The notes under the pieces were generated by a model. It was not told the origin of the DNA. It searched no databases and saw only the letters and a program-made list of their open reading frames with translations. 5,883 nt of DNA. It comes from Candidatus Margulisiibacteriota bacterium (lineage in GTDB: Bacteria; Margulisbacteria; Marinamargulisbacteria; DT-59). Position numbers and translations under genes: made by a program. The DNA lies in assembly GCA_013215865.1 (NCBI GenBank), contig JABSQL010000261.1:1-5883 (forward strand). Direction: 5' to 3'. Below, in pieces: positions 1 through 5,744 of this stretch (positions are counted from its first letter, which is position 1; each line of letters starts with the position of its first letter).

Positions 1-1
1 A

Positions 2-1258
2 GGGTTTGAGGACTCCCTCGCTTCAATGTCTGCTCTGGAATTTAATACGATAGAAGATTTACCAAGACTACAATCTTCTCTTCAAGATATTGCATCGATT
101 CAAACGCAAATCACGACTATACAAAACGATTTGAGCTCTCAAATAAGCACTTTTCAGAAAGAGGTGGCTGCATTTTCCAACTCAATCAAGGATCTAGACC
201 GCATCAAACAAGCTGATTTCCAGGCAATATCTGCTCTTTTAAACCTTGGGAACCTTCAAACAGACAACATTGGAAATATGTTTATAGAGCCCCTAGTAAG
301 GAAGCGCCTAGACCAAGGGTTTGCTGTCATTAAACTTGCCCGACACGCATTTCCACAGTCCCATAAAAAAGAACAAAAAGACCACATGAACGGTACTACT
401 ATCTATTTCCAAAAAGAAAACGCATTGCCAACATTTTGGATAAAGTCAATTACATTGTCTGGAAAATCTCAATCTAAAAGACTCAGTGGTCAAATAGACC
501 ATATATCCTCAAATCAAACGTTGAGTCTCAAACCAACCCGAGTTTTAATCAAAGGAAAAGGATTTATAAAACCAACAACATCATACTCTGTAAATATTTG
601 GGCAGATCATCGAAATAAACCTCAAAGAGAAACCTTTAAGGCCGCATTTAATGACTACCCCCTACCCCCTACAAATGTATACCATAACAATGACATTTCC
701 CTTTCTTTATCGCGTGCAGTCGCTGGTGTAAAAGGTACATTGTCTCTTGTTGATGATCAGCTCTCTGGTAACATTTCCATACAACTGAGAGAATTGTCTT
801 TTCTTGGAACAGGTGTAGAAAGTGCAAGTGTAGAGTCCATCATTTTATCCATCTTAAACCAATTATCATCCATTCAAATCAATATCGCTTTTTCAGGAAC
901 AATGGAATCGCCTGAAATAAACATTTCATCAAATCTAGATACAAGATTATCCAAAGGGCTTCAACATGTGCTGATCAAACGTATTCAAGGGTATAAAAAA
1001 GAATTATTATCTGAGCTCACTGGCATTGTTAACCGTCAATCAACGGATATACAACACATTTTATCTTCACATTCATTGTCCATTGATGATCAATTCGATT
1101 CACGATTAGGTATCCTCGAAAATTTCAACACACTATTTATTAATGAAATGAAAATATTGGAAAACCAAAGTCAGAGAATAAACCCTCTGAAAAACGAAAA
1201 GGGGGGAATCAATAACCTGGAAGATATTCTGAACCGAAATCTTCAGGAACTATTCTAA
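2..1258 (+). CDS. TIGR03545-like envelope protein, 5'-truncated by the window edge
   Basis: This is a protein of unknown function, and only its C-terminal part is present. The frame is open from base 2 (reading GFEDSLAS) through an internal ATG at 26 to the TAA at 1256-1258, so the true start probably lies upstream. Numbered from the ATG at 26, residues 15-60 are rich in Q, S, I and L with heptad-like spacing, suggesting a coiled coil. Next come a conserved-looking block at 84-106 (NMFIEPLVRKRLDQGFAVIK) and a stretch from 134 (LPTFWIKSITLSG, then SGQIDHISSNQ and KPTRVLIKGKG) that looks like alternating beta strands. These strand-rich repeats, and the FWIK and 'Q-L-KPT' pattern, recall the TIGR03545 family. 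That family occurs in outer-membrane bacteria, often in a two-gene pair with TIGR03546. No signal peptide or membrane segment is visible in this part; one may lie upstream. The assignment rests on motif memory and is moderate; the reading frame itself is secure. Confidence 0.72.
   Translation, partial: GFEDSLASMSALEFNTIEDLPRLQSSLQDIASIQTQITTIQNDLSSQISTFQKEVAAFSNSIKDLDRIKQADFQAISALLNLGNLQTDNIGNMFIEPLVRKRLDQGFAVIKLARHAFPQSHKKEQKDHMNGTTIYFQKENALPTFWIKSITLSGKSQSKRLSGQIDHISSNQTLSLKPTRVLIKGKGFIKPTTSYSVNIWADHRNKPQRETFKAAFNDYPLPPTNVYHNNDISLSLSRAVAGVKGTLSLVDDQLSGNISIQLRELSFLGTGVESASVESIILSILNQLSSIQINIAFSGTMESPEINISSNLDTRLSKGLQHVLIKRIQGYKKELLSELTGIVNRQSTDIQHILSSHSLSIDDQFDSRLGILENFNTLFINEMKILENQSQRINPLKNEKGGINNLEDILNRNLQELF
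1201..1206 (+). repeat. Homopolymer G6 preceded by A4 inside the first gene
   Basis: Four A followed by six G lie about 17 codons before the stop of the first gene, encoding K-G-G. A run of this kind can slip during replication or transcription. A length change here would alter only the short C-terminal tail, so any effect is probably small. Confidence 0.6.
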
Positions 1259-1323
1259 AAACATAGATGGAAGAAAGCCGCCCCCCCACCAATAGTGTGA
1301 TTCTTTTTATTAAATTCCTATTA
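1259..1323. other. Short convergent intergenic spacer with a C7 run
   Basis: These 65 bases separate the ends of two convergent genes. They hold a seven-C run (1281-1287) followed by AT-rich sequence. I found no GC-rich hairpin followed by a T tract in either direction, so no intrinsic terminator is called. Confidence 0.5.
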
Positions 1324-1797
1324 TTACAAAATTTGCATTAATCGCTTTACAAGATTTTCGCCATCTTTTTTACTAAAAGTAGACGCGATTTTCAAAGCCT
1401 CAAAAGCAACGGAACGAACTTCTTTTAACTTATCATGATGCTCCTTAACTAAATCAGATTTTTCCTTGTCTGATCGATCTAGTAAAGGTAAGATTCTTCT
1501 ATTTTGATACTCCAATACATCTATCACACGATTTTTTTCTTCAATTATTTTAACGTGAGTATCTTTTAAGACAAAGTCCTCTGCATAAACCAATGGTTTA
1601 TTTCGGGAGTTTGACTCTTTTACATACTGATCACCATGAGCCTTTATAAACCCATTTAACTCATCTTCAAATATAAAGCACTTTATATTTCTCTTGCCTT
1701 CCACACATTTAAGAAGGCCTTCCTTTATTGCTTGTTCAAGTTTGTAACGAGATATTTTTGAATATTTCGACGCTTGGTATAATGTGTATTTTTTCAT
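1324..1797 (-). CDS. Small helix-turn-helix protein with charged helical C-terminal half
   Basis: A 157-residue protein, probably cytoplasmic and DNA-binding. Residues 1-55 (KYTLYQASKYSKISRYKLEQ, then IKEGLLKCVEG and FIFEDELNGFIKAH) have the layout of a MerR/excisionase-type winged helix-turn-helix. A helix beginning 'LYQASKYSKIS' is followed by a recognition helix, a short wing, and the 'F..-DEL..FI' helix typical of HTH_17-like domains. Residues 75-130 are rich in K, E and D with regularly spaced I, L and V, suggesting a helical or coiled-coil dimerisation region. No ligand-binding or catalytic domain is visible. The ATG at 1797 is supported by GAGGTGG four bases upstream (1802-1808). The gene is divergent from rsmH and convergent with the gene to its left. 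It could be an autoregulator of the divergent promoter region, or a leftover of a mobile element in which HTH plus coiled coil is common. The specific role is unknown. Confidence 0.78.
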   Translation of the reverse strand: MKKYTLYQASKYSKISRYKLEQAIKEGLLKCVEGKRNIKCFIFEDELNGFIKAHGDQYVKESNSRNKPLVYAEDFVLKDTHVKIIEEKNRVIDVLEYQNRRILPLLDRSDKEKSDLVKEHHDKLKEVRSVAFEALKIASTFSKKDGENLVKRLMQIL

Positions 1798-1801
1798 GTA
1801 C

Positions 1802-1808
1802 CCACCTC
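1802..1808 (-). promoter_or_regulatory. Ribosome binding site of the HTH gene
   Basis: On the minus strand this reads GAGGTGG, ending four bases before the ATG at 1797. It is a good Shine-Dalgarno match and fixes the start of the HTH gene. It contrasts with rsmH across the same intergenic region, which has no such site. Confidence 0.75.
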
Positions 1809-1859
1809 GGATCTTGTTGTATTTTATATTTTCTGTTCAACGAATGGGAACCACTGCCA

Positions 1860-1887
1860 TTTATAGACCAGAAAACAAAACAAGCAA
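1860..1887 (-). promoter_or_regulatory. Second possible promoter of the HTH gene
   Basis: On the minus strand, TTGCTT (1882-1887) and TATAAA (1860-1865) are separated by 16 bases. Both boxes are partial sigma-70 matches. Transcription would start near 1853 and give a leader of about 55 bases. The region is AT-rich, so a chance match is possible. Confidence 0.35.
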
Positions 1888-1888
1888 T

Positions 1889-1916
1889 ATTATACCACAT
1901 TTTTCTAATTTTGGCA
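1889..1916 (-). promoter_or_regulatory. Promoter of the HTH gene: extended -10 TGGTATAAT
   Basis: On the minus strand a perfect TATAAT (1889-1894) is preceded by TGG, forming an extended -10 (TGnTATAAT). A weak -35 (TGCCAA, 1911-1916) sits 16 bases upstream. This is the best leftward sigma-70-type promoter in the divergent region and would start transcription near 1882. Its weak -35 is the reverse complement of the -35 proposed for rsmH. Confidence 0.6.
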
Positions 1917-1940
1917 GACCCTAATTTTTTATGCTAAAAT
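1911..1940 (+). promoter_or_regulatory. rsmH promoter: TTGGCA, 18 bases, extended -10 TGCTAAAAT
   Basis: TTGGCA (1911-1916) and TAAAAT (1935-1940) are 18 bases apart, and TG one base before the -10 makes an extended -10. The expected transcription start, six or seven bases after the -10, falls at about 1946-1948, on the rsmH ATG at 1947. The -10 box also contains the in-frame TAA (1935-1937) that prevents any longer rsmH reading frame. The promoter probably drives the three-gene run from rsmH to the acyltransferase. Confidence 0.6.
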
Positions 1941-1946
1941 AGTGTC

Positions 1947-2819
1947 ATGCATAGATCCGTTTTAAAGTCAGAGCTTTTAGAAAACTTATGTTTAAACGAC
2001 TCTGACATTGTTCTTGATGGCACCATCGGTTATGGTGGTCATTCACGTGAAATTTTAAAGAAATTAGGCCCTCAAGGCACTCTGATTGGGTGTGATAGGG
2101 ATCGAACGGCTATTTCTTATTGCCTTGAAGAGATAAGTGACCCTAGGCTTACAATATATGATGGTAATTTCTCCCAGGCTTCGCACTTCCTAGAATTAAT
2201 GGGGCATAAGGCGGTTACAAAAATTGTTGTAGACCTCGGAATGTCATCCTTTCAGCTTGATCATTCTGGCCGTGGATTCAGCTTCCAAGTGGAGGAACCT
2301 TTGGATATGAGAATGACTAAGACAAATGAGCTTACGGCTGCCATTATTCTAAATACTTACCAAAAAAATGATCTTGAAGATATGTTTTCATCATACTCTG
2401 ATTTACACAACTGTAATCGTTTGGTGTCAAACATTATAGAGAGAAGAGCCAAAAACCCATTTAAACGTGTCCCTGATTTGGTAGAGGTAGTAAAGAGCAG
2501 CTTCTTTTTTCGAAATAAACGCAAGCAATACATTCAAACCGTTACCCGAGTGTTTCAGGCGTTGAGAATAGAGGTGAATAGCGAACTTGAACATTTAAAA
2601 CTTTTCCTTACCTCCCTTCCATCTCTGCTTCACTCTAAAGGAAGAGTGGCTATTATTTCTTTTCATTCAACCGAAGACCGAATAGTCAAACGGTACTTTA
2701 AAGAACACAAAGACATCTTCACCCCCGTGTTTAAAGGGGTTATCTCGCCAACGCAATATGAAATCAGACAAAATTCTAGATCTAAAAGTGCCAAATTAAG
2801 GGTACATGAAAAAAGATAA
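1947..2819 (+). CDS. rsmH: RsmH, 16S rRNA (cytosine1402-N4)-methyltransferase
   Basis: RsmH (formerly MraW) transfers a methyl group from S-adenosylmethionine to N4 of C1402 in the decoding centre of 16S rRNA in the 30S subunit. The 290-residue protein is near the usual length of about 300. Family signatures appear in order: N-terminal H-S-V-L (2-6); the SAM-binding DGTIGYGGHS (24-33); GCDRD (48-52); VDLGMSSFQLD (95-105); GFSF then PLDMRM (110-123); RVFQALRIEVNSEL (201-214); SFHSTEDRIVK (238-248); and RSKSAKLRV (278-286). One deviation is QTVTRVFQALRI, where most relatives have PATRTFQALRI. The ATG at 1947 is forced: an in-frame TAA lies at 1935-1937 and the conserved H-x-x-V-L begins immediately after the start. 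No Shine-Dalgarno sequence precedes it. The gene normally sits in the dcw cell-division cluster (mraZ, ftsL, ftsI); none of those neighbours is here. Its last 14 bases overlap the next gene. The identification is very secure. Confidence 0.97.
   Translation: MHRSVLKSELLENLCLNDSDIVLDGTIGYGGHSREILKKLGPQGTLIGCDRDRTAISYCLEEISDPRLTIYDGNFSQASHFLELMGHKAVTKIVVDLGMSSFQLDHSGRGFSFQVEEPLDMRMTKTNELTAAIILNTYQKNDLEDMFSSYSDLHNCNRLVSNIIERRAKNPFKRVPDLVEVVKSSFFFRNKRKQYIQTVTRVFQALRIEVNSELEHLKLFLTSLPSLLHSKGRVAIISFHSTEDRIVKRYFKEHKDIFTPVFKGVISPTQYEIRQNSRSKSAKLRVHEKR
2797..2802 (+). promoter_or_regulatory. Ribosome binding site within the end of rsmH
   Basis: TAAGGG lies three bases before the ATG at 2806, inside rsmH. 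It supports that start and suggests translation of the second gene is coupled to rsmH termination at 2819. Confidence 0.5.
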
Positions 2820-3810
2820 CTCTGATTTATCCACTTCCTTAGAAAAACTATATAGCGAACAAGTTGAAGAGGGATTTATCTCTCCCACCATCGTCAAACA
2901 GGTTCGCTCCCTACAAGTTATCCCCAACACCCAAAACACCCATTTTTTTCACCTCCAATTCAATCCTGCGCGCGCTAAAAGAGGCATTGCAGAGAAACAG
3001 AACCCAAACCCGATACATACCATACCCTACAAAGATGGGGTTCCTTGCTTTTTGTGCCAAGACAATATCCAGTATCAATGGCCCAACGAAAAGTGGGTCT
3101 CCAAGAACCTCAATAATCGTCTTTTTCATTTCTACCCCAACCCGTCTCCTATATTCCCTCATCACTTCACAGTCGCAAGCCATGAACACCGTGGGCAATC
3201 GATTGATTTTTCAACAAATTTGCACCTATTGGATATCCTCCCCAATTATTGGATTATTCAAAATGGTGAAGGTGCTGGAGCCACCAACCCTTGGCACTTT
3301 CATTTTCAAATATTTACGACGCTGAAACAACTTCCCCTGTCGGTCACACCTAGCCTCTATTCACATTCTATCTCTTTAGGAGATACCACATGTATTCTTG
3401 AAAGATTGGATTTACCCTTGCCGGTTTTTAAATTCCAATTCAAGCCATCTTCCCCGCATAAACGTTATCAAGGTTACAGTTATATTCAGGAATTTCTACA
3501 GTCTACTCTTCAGCACTTCTATAATATTCATCCAGATAACCGCATTAACATCATCACCATCAATCGAAGTCTTGGCACTGTTGACATTTATATTGCACTT
3601 CGAAATAAAGGCGTTAGAACAGATATGTATGTATCTGGACAACCTGGCTACGCTGAAATAGCAGGCATAGTCTCAACCATTCGAGAAAGCGATACGAAAC
3701 GCTGGCTTCAAAAGGGGTATGGACTATATCAGCAACTCCTCTCTGACATATCCATCCCTGAATCACAATATGCACCCTTTGAACAATCCCTTTTGTCTCT
3801 GGTAGAATAG
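2806..3810 (+). CDS. GalT/Ap4A phosphorylase-like HIT-superfamily protein (DUF4922-like)
   Basis: A 334-residue cytoplasmic protein, probably a nucleotidyltransferase or nucleoside-phosphate phosphorylase of the HIT superfamily. Branches with this layout include galactose-1-phosphate uridylyltransferase, Ap4A phosphorylase and GDP-L-galactose phosphorylase. Key features in order are PCFLC (80-84), a Cys pair that could help bind a metal; NRLFHFYPNPSPIFPHHFTVAS (104-125), matching the 'N..P..P.H.-.V' strand pair of GalT-type enzymes; NGEGAGATNPWHFHFQ (153-168), holding the catalytic-type H-x-H-x-Q with His164, His166 and Gln168; and a C-terminal block (VDIYIALRNKGVR and GYAEIAGIVSTI) resembling the end of Ap4A phosphorylases. 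In this fold the second His normally carries the nucleotide covalently. All active-site elements are present, so the protein is probably active, but the substrate cannot be read from sequence. The best family name I can offer is DUF4922. It overlaps rsmH by 14 bp and ends 3 bp before the acyltransferase, so it is very likely co-transcribed with both. Confidence 0.83.
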   Translation: MKKDNSDLSTSLEKLYSEQVEEGFISPTIVKQVRSLQVIPNTQNTHFFHLQFNPARAKRGIAEKQNPNPIHTIPYKDGVPCFLCQDNIQYQWPNEKWVSKNLNNRLFHFYPNPSPIFPHHFTVASHEHRGQSIDFSTNLHLLDILPNYWIIQNGEGAGATNPWHFHFQIFTTLKQLPLSVTPSLYSHSISLGDTTCILERLDLPLPVFKFQFKPSSPHKRYQGYSYIQEFLQSTLQHFYNIHPDNRINIITINRSLGTVDIYIALRNKGVRTDMYVSGQPGYAEIAGIVSTIRESDTKRWLQKGYGLYQQLLSDISIPESQYAPFEQSLLSLVE

Positions 3811-3813
3811 GCT

Positions 3814-4659
3814 ATGTCAAAAATAATTATTTTCCCCGGACAAGGATCTCAAAAGTTGGGAATGGGTGATGCTTTATTTGAACGGTATAAAAACCTCATA
3901 GAGAAAGCAGATGACATCTTGGGATATTCTATAAAATCGCTATGTCTTGAAGGGCCCGTTGAAAAATTAAACGATACCGTATACACACAACCGGCTCTTT
4001 TTGTGGTGAATGCCCTGACTTACCTTACTATGCGTGAAGACGACGGCATGGTTCCTGATTTTATTGCAGGTCACAGCCTTGGGGAGTTTAACGCATTATT
4101 GGCTGCTAAAGTGTTTGATTTTGAAACGGGCCTTAAAATTGTTCAAAAACGTGGGCAGCTTATGGGCGACATAACGGGTGGTGGTATGGCTGCAATTATT
4201 GGCCTAACCCTTGAACGTGTTAAAGATGTGGTGTCTGAAAAGCATCTTCTTTCGATAGATATCGCAAATATTAATTCACCTCAACAAATCGTTTTATCTG
4301 GACCAAAAAAAGATATCATCGATGCAGAGCCTCTTTTTAAAGAAGCGGGTGCAAAGCTGTATATTCCGCTTAAAGTCAGTGGCGCCTTTCATTCCCGGTA
4401 TATGAAAGAAGCACAGGAAGCATTTCTATCTTATATATCTCAGTTTTCATTTGAAGCTCCCAAAGTAACCGTATATGCCAATGTATCAGCAATCCCCTAT
4501 ACCAAGGAAACGGCGATAGAAAATATATCCAACCAGTTGACTGGCCCTGTTAAATGGGTTGAAATCATCGAAACGTTGGCCACTCAGGCTGATCCAGAAT
4601 TTATAGAGGTTGGACCTGGGCGAGTATTAACAGGCCTCATCAAAAAAATTCTTACATAA
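3814..4659 (+). CDS. fabD: Malonyl-CoA:ACP acyltransferase, trans-AT polyketide type
   Basis: This 281-residue enzyme transfers malonyl from CoA to the phosphopantetheine arm of an acyl carrier protein. Visible landmarks are GQGSQ (9-13), the nucleophile elbow GHSLGE with Ser88, Arg113 in VQKRGQLM (the carboxylate-binding Arg), His193 in GAFHSRYM, Gln241 in NQLTGPVKW, and EVGPGRVL near the end. All catalytic positions are intact. The stretches YTQPALFVVNALTY, FDFETGLKIVQKRGQLM, TGGGMAAIIGL and SGAFHSRYM are those I associate with free-standing acyltransferases of trans-AT polyketide synthases (PksC/BaeC/PedD type). Housekeeping FabD usually has different wording at these points. It may still be the cell's only FabD, as the two groups share chemistry. 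The ATG follows the upstream stop by three bases and has only a weak ribosome site, so coupling is likely. Its last 8 bases overlap the convergent phosphopantetheinyl transferase gene. Acyltransferase activity is near certain; the subtype is probable. The symbol reflects the generic family. Confidence 0.92.
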   Translation: MSKIIIFPGQGSQKLGMGDALFERYKNLIEKADDILGYSIKSLCLEGPVEKLNDTVYTQPALFVVNALTYLTMREDDGMVPDFIAGHSLGEFNALLAAKVFDFETGLKIVQKRGQLMGDITGGGMAAIIGLTLERVKDVVSEKHLLSIDIANINSPQQIVLSGPKKDIIDAEPLFKEAGAKLYIPLKVSGAFHSRYMKEAQEAFLSYISQFSFEAPKVTVYANVSAIPYTKETAIENISNQLTGPVKWVEIIETLATQADPEFIEVGPGRVLTGLIKKILT

Positions 4660-5389
4660 TTTTCTGAATATTGATCTCTGTGTTTTTGGGGACTACCATC
4701 CCGAAAGCGTAGGGTTTAATAAACCAGGAATATCCTTTATATTGAGAAAAATTTCGGAATATCGTTTCGGAAGCGTTGGAAGTGAAACGTAGATCTTTTG
4801 TTTCTAACACTTTAAATGGTGTCATGAGGCCGCACTTAAGGGTTTTTGACAATGCTTCTTTAATGACCCAGATCATTGCCAACCTCTCCGAAAACGTCAT
4901 GGAAGTAGAGGAACGGACGATTTGTGTTTCTTCAGGGGTTAATTGACTCAAAATGGCATTTTCTTTGGATGAAGAGACTTTCTCTAGGTCAATTCCAGAC
5001 AAATGCCCTGCGGGAGATATCATTGCTGTTGATACACTATTGGTGTGAGAAATACTTAATTCAGGGGATGAAAATCCCTTATATTCGATCATTGGTTGGT
5101 TAAATATTCCGGACTTTATTTCAATGAATTTTGGTGAATGGCTATTAAAATACTGCAAGGCAGATAGCTTCGACGCAACTCGCCCCAATATATAGCTTTG
5201 CTTTCGCCTGTCGTTGGTATACTGAGCTGCCCGCTTCACTTCATTTGGGTGTAAATATTGAGAAATTAAGGTGCTTAATTTTTCTTGCTGTTGGCAAAAA
5301 AATGACAGCACCCCTATGTGTGAGATAGATTGTCTCTTTAATCCTACCTGATACAGTGATAGCGGCTGCTTAAATGCATCTGAAAACAC
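4652..5389 (-). CDS. Sfp-type 4'-phosphopantetheinyl transferase
   Basis: This enzyme converts apo carrier proteins (ACP or PCP) to the holo form by moving 4'-phosphopantetheine from CoA to a serine. The 245-residue length suits the Sfp/Gsp class rather than the roughly 120-residue AcpS. Landmarks in order are LHPNE then RRKQSYILGR (46-70), the early Sfp helix region; SGIFNQP (93-99); LSISHT (111-116) with His115; GIDLEKV (132-138) with the magnesium ligands Asp134 and Glu136; and WVIKEALSK (174-182) with Trp174, Lys177, Glu178 and Lys182. The active-site set is complete. The start is a GTG at 5389, after an in-frame TAA (5393-5395) that is the tatA stop. Another in-frame GTG at residue 27 (5311) would remove part of an N-terminus that still looks family-like. 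No strong ribosome site precedes the GTG, suggesting re-initiation after tatA. Its neighbour is a convergent acyltransferase that also acts on carrier proteins. Confidence 0.92.
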   Translation of the reverse strand: MFSDAFKQPLSLYQVGLKRQSISHIGVLSFFCQQQEKLSTLISQYLHPNEVKRAAQYTNDRRKQSYILGRVASKLSALQYFNSHSPKFIEIKSGIFNQPMIEYKGFSSPELSISHTNSVSTAMISPAGHLSGIDLEKVSSSKENAILSQLTPEETQIVRSSTSMTFSERLAMIWVIKEALSKTLKCGLMTPFKVLETKDLRFTSNASETIFRNFSQYKGYSWFIKPYAFGMVVPKNTEINIQKIM

Positions 5390-5392
5390 CGT

Positions 5393-5572
5393 TTAACTCT
5401 GCTTGTTGTCCCTTTTGATCGTGTCTTTCTTCTTTATGTCTTCCTTCTTTATGCCTTTCTCAAACTCTGCTTTAGCTTGCCCCAAAGATTTCGCGAATTT
5501 TGGAATGGCCGCAGCACCAAATAAGATAAATATGACCAATGCAATCACAATAATTTCTGTAGATCCGAACAT
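5393..5572 (-). CDS. tatA: TatA/E-type twin-arginine translocase subunit, 59 residues
   Basis: TatA proteins oligomerise in the inner membrane with TatC to export folded proteins that carry twin-arginine signal peptides. The protein begins MFGSTEIIVIALVIFILFGA: a short polar N-terminus, one membrane helix at about residues 6-19, and the conserved Phe-Gly hinge at 18-19. Next comes an amphipathic helix (AIPKFAKSLGQAKAEFEKGI, about 22-41) and a highly charged tail rich in K, E and D. That is the standard TatA order, on the short side for the family. TatB is less likely because the C-terminal part is very short, though Glu6 is TatB-like. The ATG at 5572 has AGGAGG five bases upstream, an excellent ribosome site. 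No tatC is in the window, so it must lie elsewhere or be absent. The stop is followed after three bases by the GTG of the phosphopantetheinyl transferase, so the two are likely one transcription unit. Its small size makes it easy to miss. Confidence 0.92.
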   Translation of the reverse strand: MFGSTEIIVIALVIFILFGAAAIPKFAKSLGQAKAEFEKGIKKEDIKKKDTIKRDNKQS

Positions 5573-5577
5573 GATCG

Positions 5578-5583
5578 CCTCCT
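5578..5583 (-). promoter_or_regulatory. Ribosome binding site of tatA (AGGAGG)
   Basis: A perfect AGGAGG on the minus strand, five bases before the ATG at 5572. It confirms the tatA start and strand. Confidence 0.85.
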
Positions 5584-5594
5584 ATGCCTTATTG

Positions 5595-5614
5595 TTACTC
5601 TCTAAAAAGAGTGT
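5595..5614. repeat. Small inverted repeat in the tatA leader
   Basis: ACTCT and AGAGT arms separated by six AT-rich bases (CTAAAA) lie about 25-40 bases upstream of the tatA ATG. It could be a protein-binding site or a weak hairpin in the leader RNA. The arms are only five bases, so chance is a fair explanation. Confidence 0.3.
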
Positions 5615-5744
5615 ACTGATTAGACTATCAAAGCTGCTCAAAAATTACTACCACGGGATGTGAATTAATTTTATTTTTTAGGAGAATCTATCTCATATTT
5701 TCTTTACATTATTGAATTTAAAATATGTGTTGACATAAATCATA

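Larger units (their letters stand above)
5573..5744. other. AT-rich non-coding region between tatA and the IS end
   Basis: This stretch of about 170 bases contains the tatA ribosome site and the small inverted repeat, but no reading frame of useful length. I found no convincing leftward sigma-70 promoter for tatA. Weak -35-like TTGAGC and TTGATA hexamers lack a well-spaced -10. A good TTGACA (5730-5735) faces right, towards the IS, and has no -10 at a usable distance. The tatA promoter may be here in a diverged form, or transcription may come through the IS. Confidence 0.5.

Noticed and set aside
1728..1937. 69-codon plus-strand frame across the HTH start and the divergent promoter region
   Set aside because: It overlaps the well-supported HTH gene and both promoters, has no family resemblance and no ribosome site.
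2864..3661. Frames of 153 and 87 codons (plus) and 95 codons (minus) within the GalT-like gene
   Set aside because: They lie in other frames of a gene with clear catalytic motifs; their translations show no recognisable domain.
4640..4680. Terminator between the convergent acyltransferase and PPTase genes
   Set aside because: The genes overlap by 8 bp and no GC-rich hairpin with a T tract is visible in either direction.
5403..5663. 86-codon plus-strand frame near the right end
   Set aside because: It is the antisense of tatA and its leader. The minus strand there encodes a textbook TatA with a perfect ribosome site.
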